Shown here: piece after piece, positions 25,351 through 34,956 of the stretch
Position numbering within the stretch: position 1 is the stretch's first letter
How the letters are laid out: every line of letters starts with the position of its first letter
Assembly: GCA_902790675.1 (NCBI GenBank)
Contig: CADASU010000001.1
Span: 186,001 to 250,000 of the forward strand
Direction of reading: 5' to 3'
Length of the DNA: 64,000 nt
From: Oscillospiraceae bacterium
Lineage (GTDB): Bacteria > Bacillota > Clostridia > Oscillospirales > Ruminococcaceae
Notes under the pieces: model-generated
The model's input: the letters and a program-made list of their open reading frames with translations, nothing else
Databases searched by the model: none
Told to the model about the DNA's origin: nothing
Translations under genes and position numbers: made by a program

Positions 25351-26481
25351 ATGTATTATTTTGACAATGCTTCAACAACAAAAGTCTTAAAACCAGCAGC
25401 AGATGCCGCGCTCAAATGCATGACAGAAAATTATGGCAATCCATCATCTCTGCATAAAATGGGAGTTGATGCAGAAGACACTCTAACCTCATCTAGAAAA
25501 TTGATAGCAAACGTTTTTAATTGTAAAGATGAAGAAATAATTTTCACTTCATGTGCAACCGAGAGCACAAATATTGCAATTTTAGGTGTAGCCAATAGCA
25601 AAAAAAAAGTTGGAAATAAAATAATAACAACAACAATAGAGCATGCAGCAACAGCTAGCTGTATATCTCACCTTGAAAATAATGGATTTGAAGTTGTTAG
25701 AATTAGCCCCAAAAACGGTAAATATTATGCTGCAGATATAGTGAATGAAATAGATGATAGAACCATCTTAATGAGCATAATGCATGTAAATAACGAAAAT
25801 GGCCTTATTTTGCCAATAGAAGAAATTGCAAAACAGGCTAAAAATAAAAATCCAAATATAATTATTCATGTAGATGCCGTGCAATCTTTTTGTAAGATTC
25901 CAATAAATACAAATAAAATTCCAATAGACCTCGCCTCTGTTTCCGGTCACAAAATCAACGCTCCAAAAGGAGTAGGCGCTTTATATATACGCAAAGGCAT
26001 AAAAATTCAGCGCCACAGTTTTGGAGGGCCACAAGAGAATAATCTTCGTCCCGGAACGGAAGCATTACCATCAATAGTTGCTTTTGGAGTTGCTGCCAAA
26101 ACCCATATGGAGAACATGAACAAATCCATAGAACACTATACAGCTTTAAAAAAACACCTTTTAGATAGAATAAAAGACAACCCAGAAATATTATTAAATT
26201 CATCGGACAATTGTGTTCCATACATAGTGAACCTATCTATAAAAGGAATTCGTTCTGAAATAATGTTACATTTTTTAGAAGAGAAAGGTTTTTGTGTTTC
26301 ATCGGGATCTGCGTGCTCAAAGGCCAAAAAAAGCGGAGTATTACAAAACATGGGATATTCCAAAGAGCGAGAAGACTGGGCTATAAGAATAAGCTTTTCA
26401 GCGGAAAACACAATAAATCAAATAGATATGCTTGTAGATGCGATAGAAGCTGGACAAAAATCATTAATTAAAACATATTAG
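25351..26481 (+). CDS. iscS: Cysteine desulfurase (NifS/IscS family)
   Basis: PLP enzyme that takes sulfur from cysteine as a persulfide. 376 residues with PLP lysine Lys201 (SGHK), cofactor-binding His98 (EHAA) and Asp175 (HVDAVQ), and persulfide Cys322 in SSGSACSKA. It is directly followed by thiI, so it most likely supplies sulfur for tRNA 4-thiouridine (and possibly thiazole), as NifZ/IscS-ThiI pairs do in Firmicutes. General Fe-S cluster supply cannot be excluded; no iscU or suf gene is nearby. Confidence 0.93.
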   Translation: MYYFDNASTTKVLKPAADAALKCMTENYGNPSSLHKMGVDAEDTLTSSRKLIANVFNCKDEEIIFTSCATESTNIAILGVANSKKKVGNKIITTTIEHAATASCISHLENNGFEVVRISPKNGKYYAADIVNEIDDRTILMSIMHVNNENGLILPIEEIAKQAKNKNPNIIIHVDAVQSFCKIPINTNKIPIDLASVSGHKINAPKGVGALYIRKGIKIQRHSFGGPQENNLRPGTEALPSIVAFGVAAKTHMENMNKSIEHYTALKKHLLDRIKDNPEILLNSSDNCVPYIVNLSIKGIRSEIMLHFLEEKGFCVSSGSACSKAKKSGVLQNMGYSKEREDWAIRISFSAENTINQIDMLVDAIEAGQKSLIKTY

Positions 26482-26587
26482 CTGTTAATTTAAATATAAT
26501 AGTTAGCCTCAAGGACATTTTATCCTATTGTAATAAATATAAAAACATTGTATCATTATACTAAAAAAATAATAAAGGAACAAGAAA

Positions 26588-27778
26588 ATGAAAGAAGTTA
26601 TTTTAATAAAAGAGGGCGAAATTGCTCTTAAAGGCTTAAATCGGTCAAATTTTGAAACACGTCTTATAAAAAACATAAAACAAAGGCTTAAACTTTTAGG
26701 AAATTTCAAATATGAATATGCCCAATCCACACTCACCATAGAACCGTTAGAAGAGTGTGATATGCAAATAGTTGCAGAGAAAGTTTCAACGGTTTTTGGA
26801 ATAGCATCATATTCACTAGCTGCTAGCGTAGAAAAAGATTTTACGAAAATAGAAGAAATAGCAAAACAATATCTCAAAGAGCATTTAAATCAATGTAAAA
26901 CATTTAAAGTTGAAGCTCGTAGATCGGACAAAAAATTTCCTTTAAAATCCCCTCAAATATGCGCTCAAATGGGAGAATTTTTAATAAATGAATTTTCCCA
27001 TTTAACTGTAGATGTACATAATCCTGACGCTATTGTTCGAGTAGAAATTCGAGACAAATCTGCATATGTATATGCCAAACGACTTCCCGGAGCAGGAGGA
27101 ATTCCACAAGGCTGTGGAGGAGACGGAATGCTCTTAATATCGGGCGGGATAGACAGTCCTGTAGCTGGATGGATGATGGCAAAGAGAGGACTAAAACTAC
27201 AAGCAGTTCATTTTATAAGTCCTCCATATACTAGTGAACGTGCGCTAAAGAAGGTAGAAAAACTACTTTCAATAATGTGTAGATGGTGTGACTGTATTCC
27301 ATTTCATTGCGTACATTTTACTGAATTTCAAGAAGAGATTCGAAAAAATTGTCCCAACGATTTATTCACAATAATTATGAGACGAATGATGATGAAGATC
27401 ACTCAAAAAATAATTGAAAGTCAAAACACACAAGGATATTGTAATATTCAAACTATGGTTACAGGTGAGAGTTTGGGCCAAGTAGCGAGTCAAACTTTAG
27501 GTGCGATGGTATGCACAGATGAAGCGTGCAAAATGCCTGTTTTACGTCCTCTAATAGGAATGGATAAACTAGAAATTATCGATATTGCTAAAGAAATAGA
27601 CACATTTGAAACTTCTATTTTACCGTATGAAGATTGCTGCACTGTATTCACTCCAAAGCACCCAAAAACAAAGCCAAAACTAAGTGATATAGAACAAGCT
27701 GAGAGGAAATTAAATGTAGATGATTTAATAGAAAAAGCTTTAGAAAAAACTAAGTTTTACCTTATACGTGAGCAGTAG
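26588..27778 (+). CDS. thiI: tRNA 4-thiouridine synthase ThiI
   Basis: Adenylates and thiolates uridine 8 of tRNAs. 396 residues: ferredoxin-like N-terminal domain, THUMP domain (about 60-165), then the PP-loop ATP pyrophosphatase with SGGIDSPVAGW. The conserved Cys of the catalytic domain (CRWCDC region and ESLGQVASQT) is present. The C-terminal rhodanese domain of enterobacterial ThiI is absent, as is normal in Firmicutes; sulfur then comes straight from the desulfurase encoded 106 bases upstream. Confidence 0.95.
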   Translation: MKEVILIKEGEIALKGLNRSNFETRLIKNIKQRLKLLGNFKYEYAQSTLTIEPLEECDMQIVAEKVSTVFGIASYSLAASVEKDFTKIEEIAKQYLKEHLNQCKTFKVEARRSDKKFPLKSPQICAQMGEFLINEFSHLTVDVHNPDAIVRVEIRDKSAYVYAKRLPGAGGIPQGCGGDGMLLISGGIDSPVAGWMMAKRGLKLQAVHFISPPYTSERALKKVEKLLSIMCRWCDCIPFHCVHFTEFQEEIRKNCPNDLFTIIMRRMMMKITQKIIESQNTQGYCNIQTMVTGESLGQVASQTLGAMVCTDEACKMPVLRPLIGMDKLEIIDIAKEIDTFETSILPYEDCCTVFTPKHPKTKPKLSDIEQAERKLNVDDLIEKALEKTKFYLIREQ

Positions 27779-27793
27779 ATTTTTTTAGTAAAC

Positions 27794-27835
27794 ATATCTG
27801 AGAAAAGATTACCATTTGTAAATTTTCTCAGATAT
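27794..27835 (+). other. Stem-loop between thiI and cinA
   Basis: Perfect 13-bp stem ATATCTGAGAAAA / TTTTCTCAGATAT with a 16-base loop. No T-run follows on the plus strand, so it is a poor intrinsic terminator; it could stabilise the upstream mRNA end or regulate cinA, whose start is 42 bases on. Confidence 0.6.
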
Positions 27836-27876
27836 TATAGCTTTCGAAGCTTTTTATAAAGAAAGAAGGAACTATT

Positions 27877-29154
27877 ATGAATGTAGAAATCATAACAGTT
27901 GGAACAGAACTTTTAGTTGGAAATATATTAAACACAAATGCAAAATATCTCGCCGAAGAATTAACAAATTTGGGATTTAATATTTCAAAACATACGACAG
28001 TTGGCGACAACTCTGCCAACTTAGAAATCGCATTTAAATATGCTTTATCAAAAAACGATTTAGTAATTTTAACTGGTGGCCTCGGGCCAACAAAAGACGA
28101 TTTAACTAAAGAAACCATTGCCCACTCACTATCTAAAAATTTAATTGAAGATGAGAAAGCTAAAGAAAAAACAATTTCATATTTTAAATCCACTAAAAAT
28201 GAAATAGCAAAAAATAACTTTAAACAATCTTTAGTTATCGAAGATTCTACCATTTTTTATAATGACAACGGAACAGCTCCTGGAATGGCTTTAAAGCATA
28301 ATAATAAACACATACTATTATTGCCAGGTCCACCAAACGAACTCATGCCAATGTTCGAAAAAGATGTAAAAATATACCTATCAAAATTAAAAGATCAAAT
28401 AATTATATCTAAAGATGTCTATTTATTTGGGATAGAAGAATCTAAAGCAGACCAAACTCTTTCTGACATTTTACCCAATACCAATCCATATATAGGCATA
28501 TATGCAAAAACGGGAGAAATCAAAATTCGCGTAACTGCACACGCTCCTCAAAATAGCACATGCGAAACTTTAATTAACAATGTTGTAGATATAATAAAAA
28601 CACGACTAGGTGAATTTATATATGGAATAGACATAAAAAATATGCAAAATGCATTAGTTAAAACCGCAATTAAATCAAACCAAAAAATTGCAGTTGCAGA
28701 GAGTTGCACAGGCGGCCTAATCGCATCCCAAATAGTTTCAATAAGTGGTTCTAGCGATTGTTTTAATTGTGGAATAGTTTGCTATTCAAATGAAATGAAA
28801 GAACAAATTCTGGGCATAAAAGAAACCACTCTGTCTGAATTTGGTGCTGTTAGTCCACAAGTTGCCAAACAAATGGCACAAAACGTCCGCAAAATATCCA
28901 AATCAGATATTGGAATATCCACTACTGGAATAGCCGGCCCAACTGGAGGAGATAGTAATAAACCGGTGGGTCTGGTTTATGTAGGAATATCCACTAGCAA
29001 TCATACATCTGTATATAAGCTACTGCTATCAAAAGGACAGCCTAATGAAAGACAAAAAATTCGTCACATTTCAGCTTTATTTGCCATGAATGAAGCAAGA
29101 AAAGCAATATTAAATAATGAAAAAGGAGTTAAAACAAATGATACCTCAAATTAA
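27877..29154 (+). CDS. cinA: Competence/damage-inducible protein CinA
   Basis: Two-domain protein: N-terminal MoaB/MogA-like (COG1058) domain (about 1-170, GTELLVGNI, TGGLGPTKDD, LPGPPNE) that in homologues cleaves ADP-ribose or FAD/NAD derivatives, and C-terminal nicotinamide-mononucleotide deamidase (about 265-415, AESCTGGLIAS, TGIAGPTGG) used in NMN recycling. 425 residues, full length. AAGGAA before ATG. It overlaps the next gene by 17 bases. Confidence 0.94.
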   Translation: MNVEIITVGTELLVGNILNTNAKYLAEELTNLGFNISKHTTVGDNSANLEIAFKYALSKNDLVILTGGLGPTKDDLTKETIAHSLSKNLIEDEKAKEKTISYFKSTKNEIAKNNFKQSLVIEDSTIFYNDNGTAPGMALKHNNKHILLLPGPPNELMPMFEKDVKIYLSKLKDQIIISKDVYLFGIEESKADQTLSDILPNTNPYIGIYAKTGEIKIRVTAHAPQNSTCETLINNVVDIIKTRLGEFIYGIDIKNMQNALVKTAIKSNQKIAVAESCTGGLIASQIVSISGSSDCFNCGIVCYSNEMKEQILGIKETTLSEFGAVSPQVAKQMAQNVRKISKSDIGISTTGIAGPTGGDSNKPVGLVYVGISTSNHTSVYKLLLSKGQPNERQKIRHISALFAMNEARKAILNNEKGVKTNDTSN

Positions 29155-29905
29155 TATACTAGTTTTAGCAATAAACATAATTCTGTGTATATGTCCAACT
29201 ATAATATTTATAATTTTTGCATTTAATAAAAATAAAAAATTATTTTTTCCATTCTTTATTGGATGCGCCACATTTTTTATTTCTCAAATCATATTAAGAA
29301 CTCCTGTTAGTTCTTTAATCTTTGGATTTTTTCCTGAAGAAAATGCTGAGTGGCACTATATAATATTTATTGTATTAACAGCTATAATATTAGAAGAAGG
29401 AGGAAAATTTTTAGGATTAAAATTTTTCTTAAAAGAACACACAAAAAGAATAGACGGAATTGCCTTTGGAATTGGTTTTGCGTCGGGATATAATATTTTA
29501 TTGTCACTAATATCTCACATATCACAATTTTTGACTGCCATTAGTGCAAATTATTCCGCCTCTATGTCAGCGAAAATAGGCAACGAAACAATTAAAAATA
29601 TAGACATATTATCCGAAACACCTTGGAACAATATTTTATTATCCGGTCTACATAATATTGCCTTGGTATTAATAGAAATCAGTTTAGCTCTAATTCTCCT
29701 ACATGGGATATTAAATGGCGTTAAAAGCTCAATTATTGCAATTATAATTACATCTTGTTCTCACATAATCATGGAAGGCTTCGGACTATTTTTAACAGAA
29801 ATATTAAAAATAAATGAATATGCCGTGGAGTTATACATAATATTTATTTCTATAATATCATTAATATTTATATTTAAATCCAAACGACTAAAATCATTTA
29901 AATAA
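29138..29905 (+). CDS. YhfC-family integral membrane protein (glutamic-type intramembrane protease homologue)
   Basis: 255-residue polytopic protein with about seven helices. The EE motif in IILEEGGKF, a second region GIGFASGYN and a His in SHIIMEG match the YhfC/DUF2324 group related to CPBP and PrsW intramembrane proteases. The substrate is unknown. ATG at 29138 has AAGGAG eight bases upstream within cinA, so translation may be coupled to it. Confidence 0.75.
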   Translation: MIPQINILVLAINIILCICPTIIFIIFAFNKNKKLFFPFFIGCATFFISQIILRTPVSSLIFGFFPEENAEWHYIIFIVLTAIILEEGGKFLGLKFFLKEHTKRIDGIAFGIGFASGYNILLSLISHISQFLTAISANYSASMSAKIGNETIKNIDILSETPWNNILLSGLHNIALVLIEISLALILLHGILNGVKSSIIAIIITSCSHIIMEGFGLFLTEILKINEYAVELYIIFISIISLIFIFKSKRLKSFK

Positions 29906-29916
29906 ATATACACATG

Positions 29917-29958
29917 AAAAAATAAAGGCGATCGTTTTAAGACCGTCTTTATTTTTTT
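29917..29958. terminator. Bidirectional terminator between the membrane-protein gene and the sugar-transport operon
   Basis: Stem AATAAAGGCGATC / GACCGTCTTTATT with T-run on the plus strand and A-run before it. Confidence 0.85.
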
Positions 29959-29973
29959 GATTTAAATTACATG

Positions 29974-31308
29974 CTATTTTTTGCGCATTTCAGCCCATCT
30001 ATCTTTAACTTCTTTTACAACTTGATCCCAAGTAGCAGATCCAGATATATATTTTTGCACTGCTGCTCCTGCAACATCCATAGACCATGTATCAGGTCCT
30101 GCAAGAGATAAATCTCCCTGTATTGTTTTATTATTATTATAAGCATCAACAACTCTTTGATTTATCTTATTGTCATTAGCCTTAGCTTCACCAAACGGTA
30201 ATATAAAACCACAATCTTCAATTAATATCTTACTTCCTTCATCAGATTGATATGCCCAATTTAAGAAATCTTTAGCGGCTGCAATTTGTTTTTCATCTGC
30301 TTTTTTATTAATAACCCAGAATTGACCAGGGAAAACAACATATCTACCATCTGTAGAACCATCAGGTAAATTATATGGTATCATGTCTACTTTATCCATC
30401 ATTTTTTCACTAGATTTTTCATCTTGCTCTTTAATTGAAGGAATAGTCCACGATCCTTGCTGCACGCAAGCCACTTTTTCTAGTAAAAATCCACTATCAA
30501 ATGAAGCTGTGTAATCTATAGCATTTAAATTTGATAAACTATTTGCATTAGATGTATAGCTAGCCTGAAAATCAACTAATTTTTTATAAACATCCGCTCC
30601 AGATAAAGGAAGAGTTTTTGCATTATAAGCTTCACGAGAAGACTTAAAGTCTTTATCTAAAATAGGCTGAAGCATATGATCTCCAAGAACCCATGTCTCT
30701 TTAGCTGGCAATTCCATAACAGCAGTTAATTGAGGATATTTTTCTTTCATTGCTCCAGATTCAATTTTAGCTTTTAACTTATCAAAACCTTCTTTTTGTC
30801 CTTTAAATGTCCACATAGAATTAACATCTACGCCAGCATCTTCAAAAATTGCTCTATTTATAAGGAATCCATAGCCCTCGATATTCATAGGCATACCATA
30901 AACCTTACCATCAGAACCCTTAGCTGATTCTAAACAAAAAGATTTACATTTACTAACCCATGGCTGATCAGACAAATCCACCAACTGGTCCTGCCAAGTA
31001 TCCAGCTGACCCAAACCTGAATAGTTAAAAATAGTAACAGGATCTGACGCCATCTTTGCTTTTAATGATGCGCCATAGTCAGTTGAACCTCCAACAGATT
31101 CGACATTAATCTTAACGTTAGGATGTGCTTTTTCATAAGTATCTGCCAATTTCTTAAGACCAGAATCAGCTTCAATCTTGTGATCCATTACTGAAATTGT
31201 GACCTTATCCCCATTATTAGCTGAATTGTTGCTACCACAACCAGTAAGCAAAACACTCGTAGACACTGATAAAGCCAGAAAAGACGCCACTACCTTTTTT
31301 AATTTCAT
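29974..31308 (-). CDS. Carbohydrate ABC transporter substrate-binding lipoprotein
   Basis: Extracellular sugar receptor. 444-residue precursor with a lipobox at LLTGC (Cys24), then the two-lobe type-1 binding fold (TISVMDHKIEADSGLKKLAD, then YGMPMNIEGYGFLINR) in keeping with cluster B/COG1653 binding proteins for oligosaccharides. Third gene of permease-permease-receptor operon on the minus strand; start ATG with GGAGG. Sugar specificity cannot be read from sequence; the glycogen operon is far away and not evidence. Confidence 0.9.
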   Translation of the reverse strand: MKLKKVVASFLALSVSTSVLLTGCGSNNSANNGDKVTISVMDHKIEADSGLKKLADTYEKAHPNVKINVESVGGSTDYGASLKAKMASDPVTIFNYSGLGQLDTWQDQLVDLSDQPWVSKCKSFCLESAKGSDGKVYGMPMNIEGYGFLINRAIFEDAGVDVNSMWTFKGQKEGFDKLKAKIESGAMKEKYPQLTAVMELPAKETWVLGDHMLQPILDKDFKSSREAYNAKTLPLSGADVYKKLVDFQASYTSNANSLSNLNAIDYTASFDSGFLLEKVACVQQGSWTIPSIKEQDEKSSEKMMDKVDMIPYNLPDGSTDGRYVVFPGQFWVINKKADEKQIAAAKDFLNWAYQSDEGSKILIEDCGFILPFGEAKANDNKINQRVVDAYNNNKTIQGDLSLAGPDTWSMDVAGAAVQKYISGSATWDQVVKEVKDRWAEMRKK

Positions 31309-31391
31309 AAAATAAACCTCCAGTTAAATTTGATTTACTATTATATAAAACCACTAATATAAAAATAGCAGATTCTATGTTATCGACAATT

Positions 31392-32255
31392 TTATTTTAT
31401 AGCCCCATCCGTCATTCCATTTACAATATATTTTTGAGAAAACAGATAGAAAGCAACAATAGGCGCTATACACATTACTAACGCAGCCGAAGCCAAATCC
31501 CAACGTGTTGAATAAGTTCCAAAGAAAGAATATGTCATGAGCGGCAAAGTTTGCCAACCAGGCTTGTTAATAACGATAGAAGGCAATAAGAAGTCATTCC
31601 AAATCCACATAGTATTTAAAATTGCAACAGTTATTAAAATAACCCTAAGCAACGGAACAACTATAATGAAAAACAATTGAAACACATTGCAGCCATCTAT
31701 AACCGCAGCCTCTTCCAATTCTTCCGGGACATTTTTAATAAATCCGTGAATCATCAAAACAGACATACTAGTGCCAAATCCCATATACATAAATATCAAA
31801 CCAACCGGATTCAAAAGGCCCATATTTTTAGCAACCATCATCAGCGGCAACATAACACACTGAAAAGGAACCAGCATAAATAGGGCGAAAACAACAAAAA
31901 CAACCTTGCTAACTTTTGTTTTATATCTAACCAGAACCCAAGCCGCCATAGTTGATATTAATAAAATCATAAAAACAGAGCAAATGGATATGTACAATGA
32001 ATTACAAAACGACTGCAAATATTTTAACTTATCAAATGCCTCAGCATAGTTATTAGGGCTAAAAGTTTTAGCATCAGGAAACCCGAGTAAATTTACAAGC
32101 AGTCCTTTTTGCGTTTTAAAAGAATTCAAAGCCAAAATATATATTGGGAACACAAAAACAAGGCCTATAATCAAGCTAATAATAGACAAAACCAATCTTT
32201 TAAATCTGCCCTTTTTATTTATAGATATTTTCTTAGTTTTACTCCAACTCACCAT
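31392..32255 (-). CDS. Carbohydrate ABC transporter permease (MalG/UgpE type)
   Basis: Membrane subunit of a sugar importer; 287 residues, six helices, EAA loop PEELEEAAVIDGCNVFQLFF. Its ATG at 32255 overlaps the TGA of the previous permease (ATGTGATG), so translation is coupled. Confidence 0.93.
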   Translation of the reverse strand: MVSWSKTKKISINKKGRFKRLVLSIISLIIGLVFVFPIYILALNSFKTQKGLLVNLLGFPDAKTFSPNNYAEAFDKLKYLQSFCNSLYISICSVFMILLISTMAAWVLVRYKTKVSKVVFVVFALFMLVPFQCVMLPLMMVAKNMGLLNPVGLIFMYMGFGTSMSVLMIHGFIKNVPEELEEAAVIDGCNVFQLFFIIVVPLLRVILITVAILNTMWIWNDFLLPSIVINKPGWQTLPLMTYSFFGTYSTRWDLASAALVMCIAPIVAFYLFSQKYIVNGMTDGAIK

Positions 32256-33121
32256 CACATTTCAACCTCTTTCTTCTTAGTAACTATAAGCTGAATTAAA
32301 CCAATACCCGCAACAAGTATCAAAAATATTATAGCTTTTGCCTGAGCATAACCATATTCATTAGCAGAAAAAGCCGAATTATATATATTCAAAGCAAGCA
32401 TTTCCGTTGAATGATATGGCCCACCCTTAGTTAAAGCAAGGTTCTGGTCGAACATTTTAAATGAATTAGATATTGATAGAAACAAACCAATAGTAAACGC
32501 AGGCATAACTAAAGGAAAAGTTACACTACGAAAAGTCTGCCACCAATTGGCCCCATCTATTTTAGCAGCCTCCTTAACCGAGGAGGGAATGTGTTGAAGC
32601 TGAGCGATATATATTATCATCATATACCCTGACATCTGCCAAACATTCAAAATTATAATTCCAATAAACCCCGTTTCCGTATTAGAAAGCCAGCCTTTTA
32701 AAAACTCTAAATTTAAAGCCGTTCCTACAGCAGAAAACACGTTAGTAAATATAAAATTCCAAGTAAAACCTAGTAGCAATCCACCTATCAAATTGGGCAT
32801 AAACAAAACACTTCTAAGCAAATTAGCTCCTCTAAACTTTTGCATAACAAACATAGCAAGAGCCAAGCCAAAAACATTCACCAATACAATTGTTACAACA
32901 GCGACAGCAGCCGTAAACAAAAGAGCTCTCAAAAAGTCAGAGTCGCTAGTAAACATGCGAACAAAATTGTCAAACCCAACAACAGCTGGATTCATATTAA
33001 CTCCATCCCAATTAGTGAAGGAAAAATAGAAACCAATAAGCATTGGTATAACACAGATAATGGTAAAACTTATCAAAGCTGGCGCCAAAAACAACCAAAA
33101 TCTTAGCTTACTCCTTCTCAT
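32255..33121 (-). CDS. Carbohydrate ABC transporter permease (MalF/UgpA type)
   Basis: Membrane subunit of the same sugar importer; 288 residues, six helices, EAA loop PSSVKEAAKIDGANWWQTFR. ATG at 33121 with GAGGTGG upstream is preferred to an in-frame start at 33139. First gene of the operon, behind a 160-base structured leader. Confidence 0.93.
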   Translation of the reverse strand: MRRSKLRFWLFLAPALISFTIICVIPMLIGFYFSFTNWDGVNMNPAVVGFDNFVRMFTSDSDFLRALLFTAAVAVVTIVLVNVFGLALAMFVMQKFRGANLLRSVLFMPNLIGGLLLGFTWNFIFTNVFSAVGTALNLEFLKGWLSNTETGFIGIIILNVWQMSGYMMIIYIAQLQHIPSSVKEAAKIDGANWWQTFRSVTFPLVMPAFTIGLFLSISNSFKMFDQNLALTKGGPYHSTEMLALNIYNSAFSANEYGYAQAKAIIFLILVAGIGLIQLIVTKKKEVEM

Positions 33122-33155
33122 AAAATAAAACCACCTCAATAATAATTGTAAAAAC

Positions 33156-33222
33156 CTGCGAATATCAATTACAAAAAACAGATAGCAATAAACACCACTA
33201 TATGTATTGCAATATCTCGCAG
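33156..33222 (-). other. Structured 5' leader of the sugar-transport operon
   Basis: In the RNA made from the minus strand, an outer stem (CTGCGA-ATAT with ATAT-CGCAG, small internal bulge) encloses an inner stem GCAATA / TATTGC. It lies between promoter and the first permease gene, ending about 35 bases before the start codon. No known riboswitch was recognised. Confidence 0.45.
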
Positions 33223-33284
33223 CGCATAATTAAGCATATTTTTAAAGCCAAATCGTTCAATAAATACGTTCCAATCTAGTCCCT

Positions 33285-33314
33285 ATTATATAATATAAAG
33301 CTGATAACTGTCAA
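33285..33314 (-). promoter_or_regulatory. Promoter of the sugar-transport operon
   Basis: On the minus strand TTGACA, 18-base spacer, TATAAT; predicted start about 155 bases before the first permease gene. Confidence 0.8.
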
Positions 33315-33663
33315 CAAAAATATTAATAATCAACTTTTATTTGTTAATATTCATACCATAAACAACGCAAAAATATACATAATACACAAATTTATCCAAC
33401 AATTTGCTCTATATAGCATGGTAACTTAACAAATATTTAATAATTTCAAAAAACATAAAATATAATTAATAAAATTAACAATTTATTATTAAAAATCACT
33501 GCTCATTGTTAAAGAATCTTGCTTTTGTTAATAATTTGTTATTAAAATTAATAATTAATACATCATTATTTTGCTTGGTTTAGCATTTTTCGTGATTTTA
33601 TTTTCAATATTTATAATTATTAATAAAACTTTTATTTTAATTTAAAAATTTTTCATTGTGCAC
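33315..33663. other. AT-rich region between divergent sugar-transport promoters
   Basis: No gene seen. It is rich in TTAATAAT-type short repeats, for instance TTGTTAATAATTTGTTATT near 33528-33546. These could be AT-rich promoter upstream elements or regulator sites; none matches an operator I know. Confidence 0.35.
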
Positions 33664-33692
33664 TTGTTTTATTATAATAAAGATGATATAAT
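33664..33692 (+). promoter_or_regulatory. Promoter of the sugar-transport ATPase gene
   Basis: TTGTTT, 17-base spacer, TATAAT, about 95 bases before the start codon. Confidence 0.7.
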
Positions 33693-33787
33693 TACCCTGT
33701 GAGAAATATATTGCTCTTTTATAATTATTTTAGACTTCGAAGGTATGGTAGGTTTTAAAAATTATTCCTCCGAGAAAGGATATCGAT

Positions 33788-34900
33788 ATGGCAAGTATAA
33801 CATTTAAAGGTGTTAAAAAATCATATGATGGAAAGAATTTTGTTGTTCCTGATTTTAATTTAGAAATTAAAGATAAAGAGTTTGTCGTTTTTGTTGGTCC
33901 ATCTGGATGCGGAAAATCAACTACTTTAAGGATGATTGCAGGCCTTGAAGAAATTTCTGACGGCGAATTATATATAGGTGATCGTCTAGTTAACGACGTC
34001 TTACCAAAAAACAGAGATATTGCTATGGTTTTTCAAAACTATGCATTATATCCACATATGTCTGTTAGAAAAAACATGGCTTTTGGTTTAAAACTCAAAA
34101 AAATCCCAAAAGATGAAATAAATAGAAAAATATCTGAAGCTGCAAAAATTTTAGATATAGAACAATATTTAGACCGCAAGCCGAGAGATCTTTCTGGTGG
34201 TCAACGCCAGCGTGTTGCTCTTGGTAGAGCTATGGTTAGAGATGCTTCTGTGTTTTTGCTAGATGAGCCTTTGTCAAATCTAGACGCTAAACTACGTAAC
34301 CATATGCGCACAGAAATAACTAGATTACATGATGTTTTGGGAACAACTTTTGTATATGTTACTCATGATCAAACTGAGGCAATGACCATGGGTGACAGAA
34401 TAGTAGTAATGAAAGATGGCTACATCAAACAAGTAGACACTCCTCAAATTTTGTATGATAAACCAAATAGTTTGTTTGTTGCTAGTTTCATTGGCTCTCC
34501 TCAAATGAATTTTTTAGACGCTGTGTTAACTGAACAAAATAATAATCTATCAATTAAAATTGGTAATTTCTCTATACCACTTCCTCCTGGTAAAGGAATG
34601 GATACTAATTTAAAAGAGTATGTAAATAAAAAAGTGATTATAGGAATAAGACCTGAAGATATACATAATGAGGATATTTTTATAAAGATGTCTGAAGAAA
34701 GCGCTTTTGAAACAAACATTGAATTAGCTGAATTAATGGGCTCTGAAATATATTTACACTTTAATTTTCAAGGAAATATAATCACTGCGCGTGTTCCTAG
34801 TCGTACGGTAGTTCAAAAAGGTGACAAAGTCAAATTGTCTATCAACATGCACAAAGTTCACATTTTTGACAAACAAACAGAGATGGCTATTTGCCATTAA
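33788..34900 (+). CDS. Sugar ABC transporter ATPase, MsmX/UgpC family
   Basis: Energy-coupling subunit for carbohydrate importers. 370 residues: Walker [10 protein letters not shown], signature LSGGQRQR, Walker B VFLLDEPLSNLD, switch His in YVTHDQTEAM, and the C-terminal TOBE/OB domain (about 235-370, GIRPEDIH). In Firmicutes MsmX-type ATPases often serve several importers, which would explain its separate, divergent transcription from the adjacent permease-receptor operon. Confidence 0.94.
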   Translation: MASITFKGVKKSYDGKNFVVPDFNLEIKDKEFVVFVGPSGCGKSTTLRMIAGLEEISDGELYIGDRLVNDVLPKNRDIAMVFQNYALYPHMSVRKNMAFGLKLKKIPKDEINRKISEAAKILDIEQYLDRKPRDLSGGQRQRVALGRAMVRDASVFLLDEPLSNLDAKLRNHMRTEITRLHDVLGTTFVYVTHDQTEAMTMGDRIVVMKDGYIKQVDTPQILYDKPNSLFVASFIGSPQMNFLDAVLTEQNNNLSIKIGNFSIPLPPGKGMDTNLKEYVNKKVIIGIRPEDIHNEDIFIKMSEESAFETNIELAELMGSEIYLHFNFQGNIITARVPSRTVVQKGDKVKLSINMHKVHIFDKQTEMAICH

Positions 34901-34913
34901 CATTAATTAATAA

Positions 34914-34951
34914 AAAACAAGCAGGCCGAAATTTGGTTTGCTTGTTTTTTT
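34914..34951 (+). terminator. Terminator of the ATPase gene
   Basis: Stem AACAAGCAGGCC / GGTTTGCTTGTT followed by seven T. Confidence 0.88.
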
Positions 34952-34956
34952 ATTAA

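Noticed and set aside
33315..33663. Origin-like AT-rich repeat cluster
   Set aside because: No DnaA boxes (TTATCCACA) or dnaA/dnaN nearby; base composition is like other intergenic stretches here.
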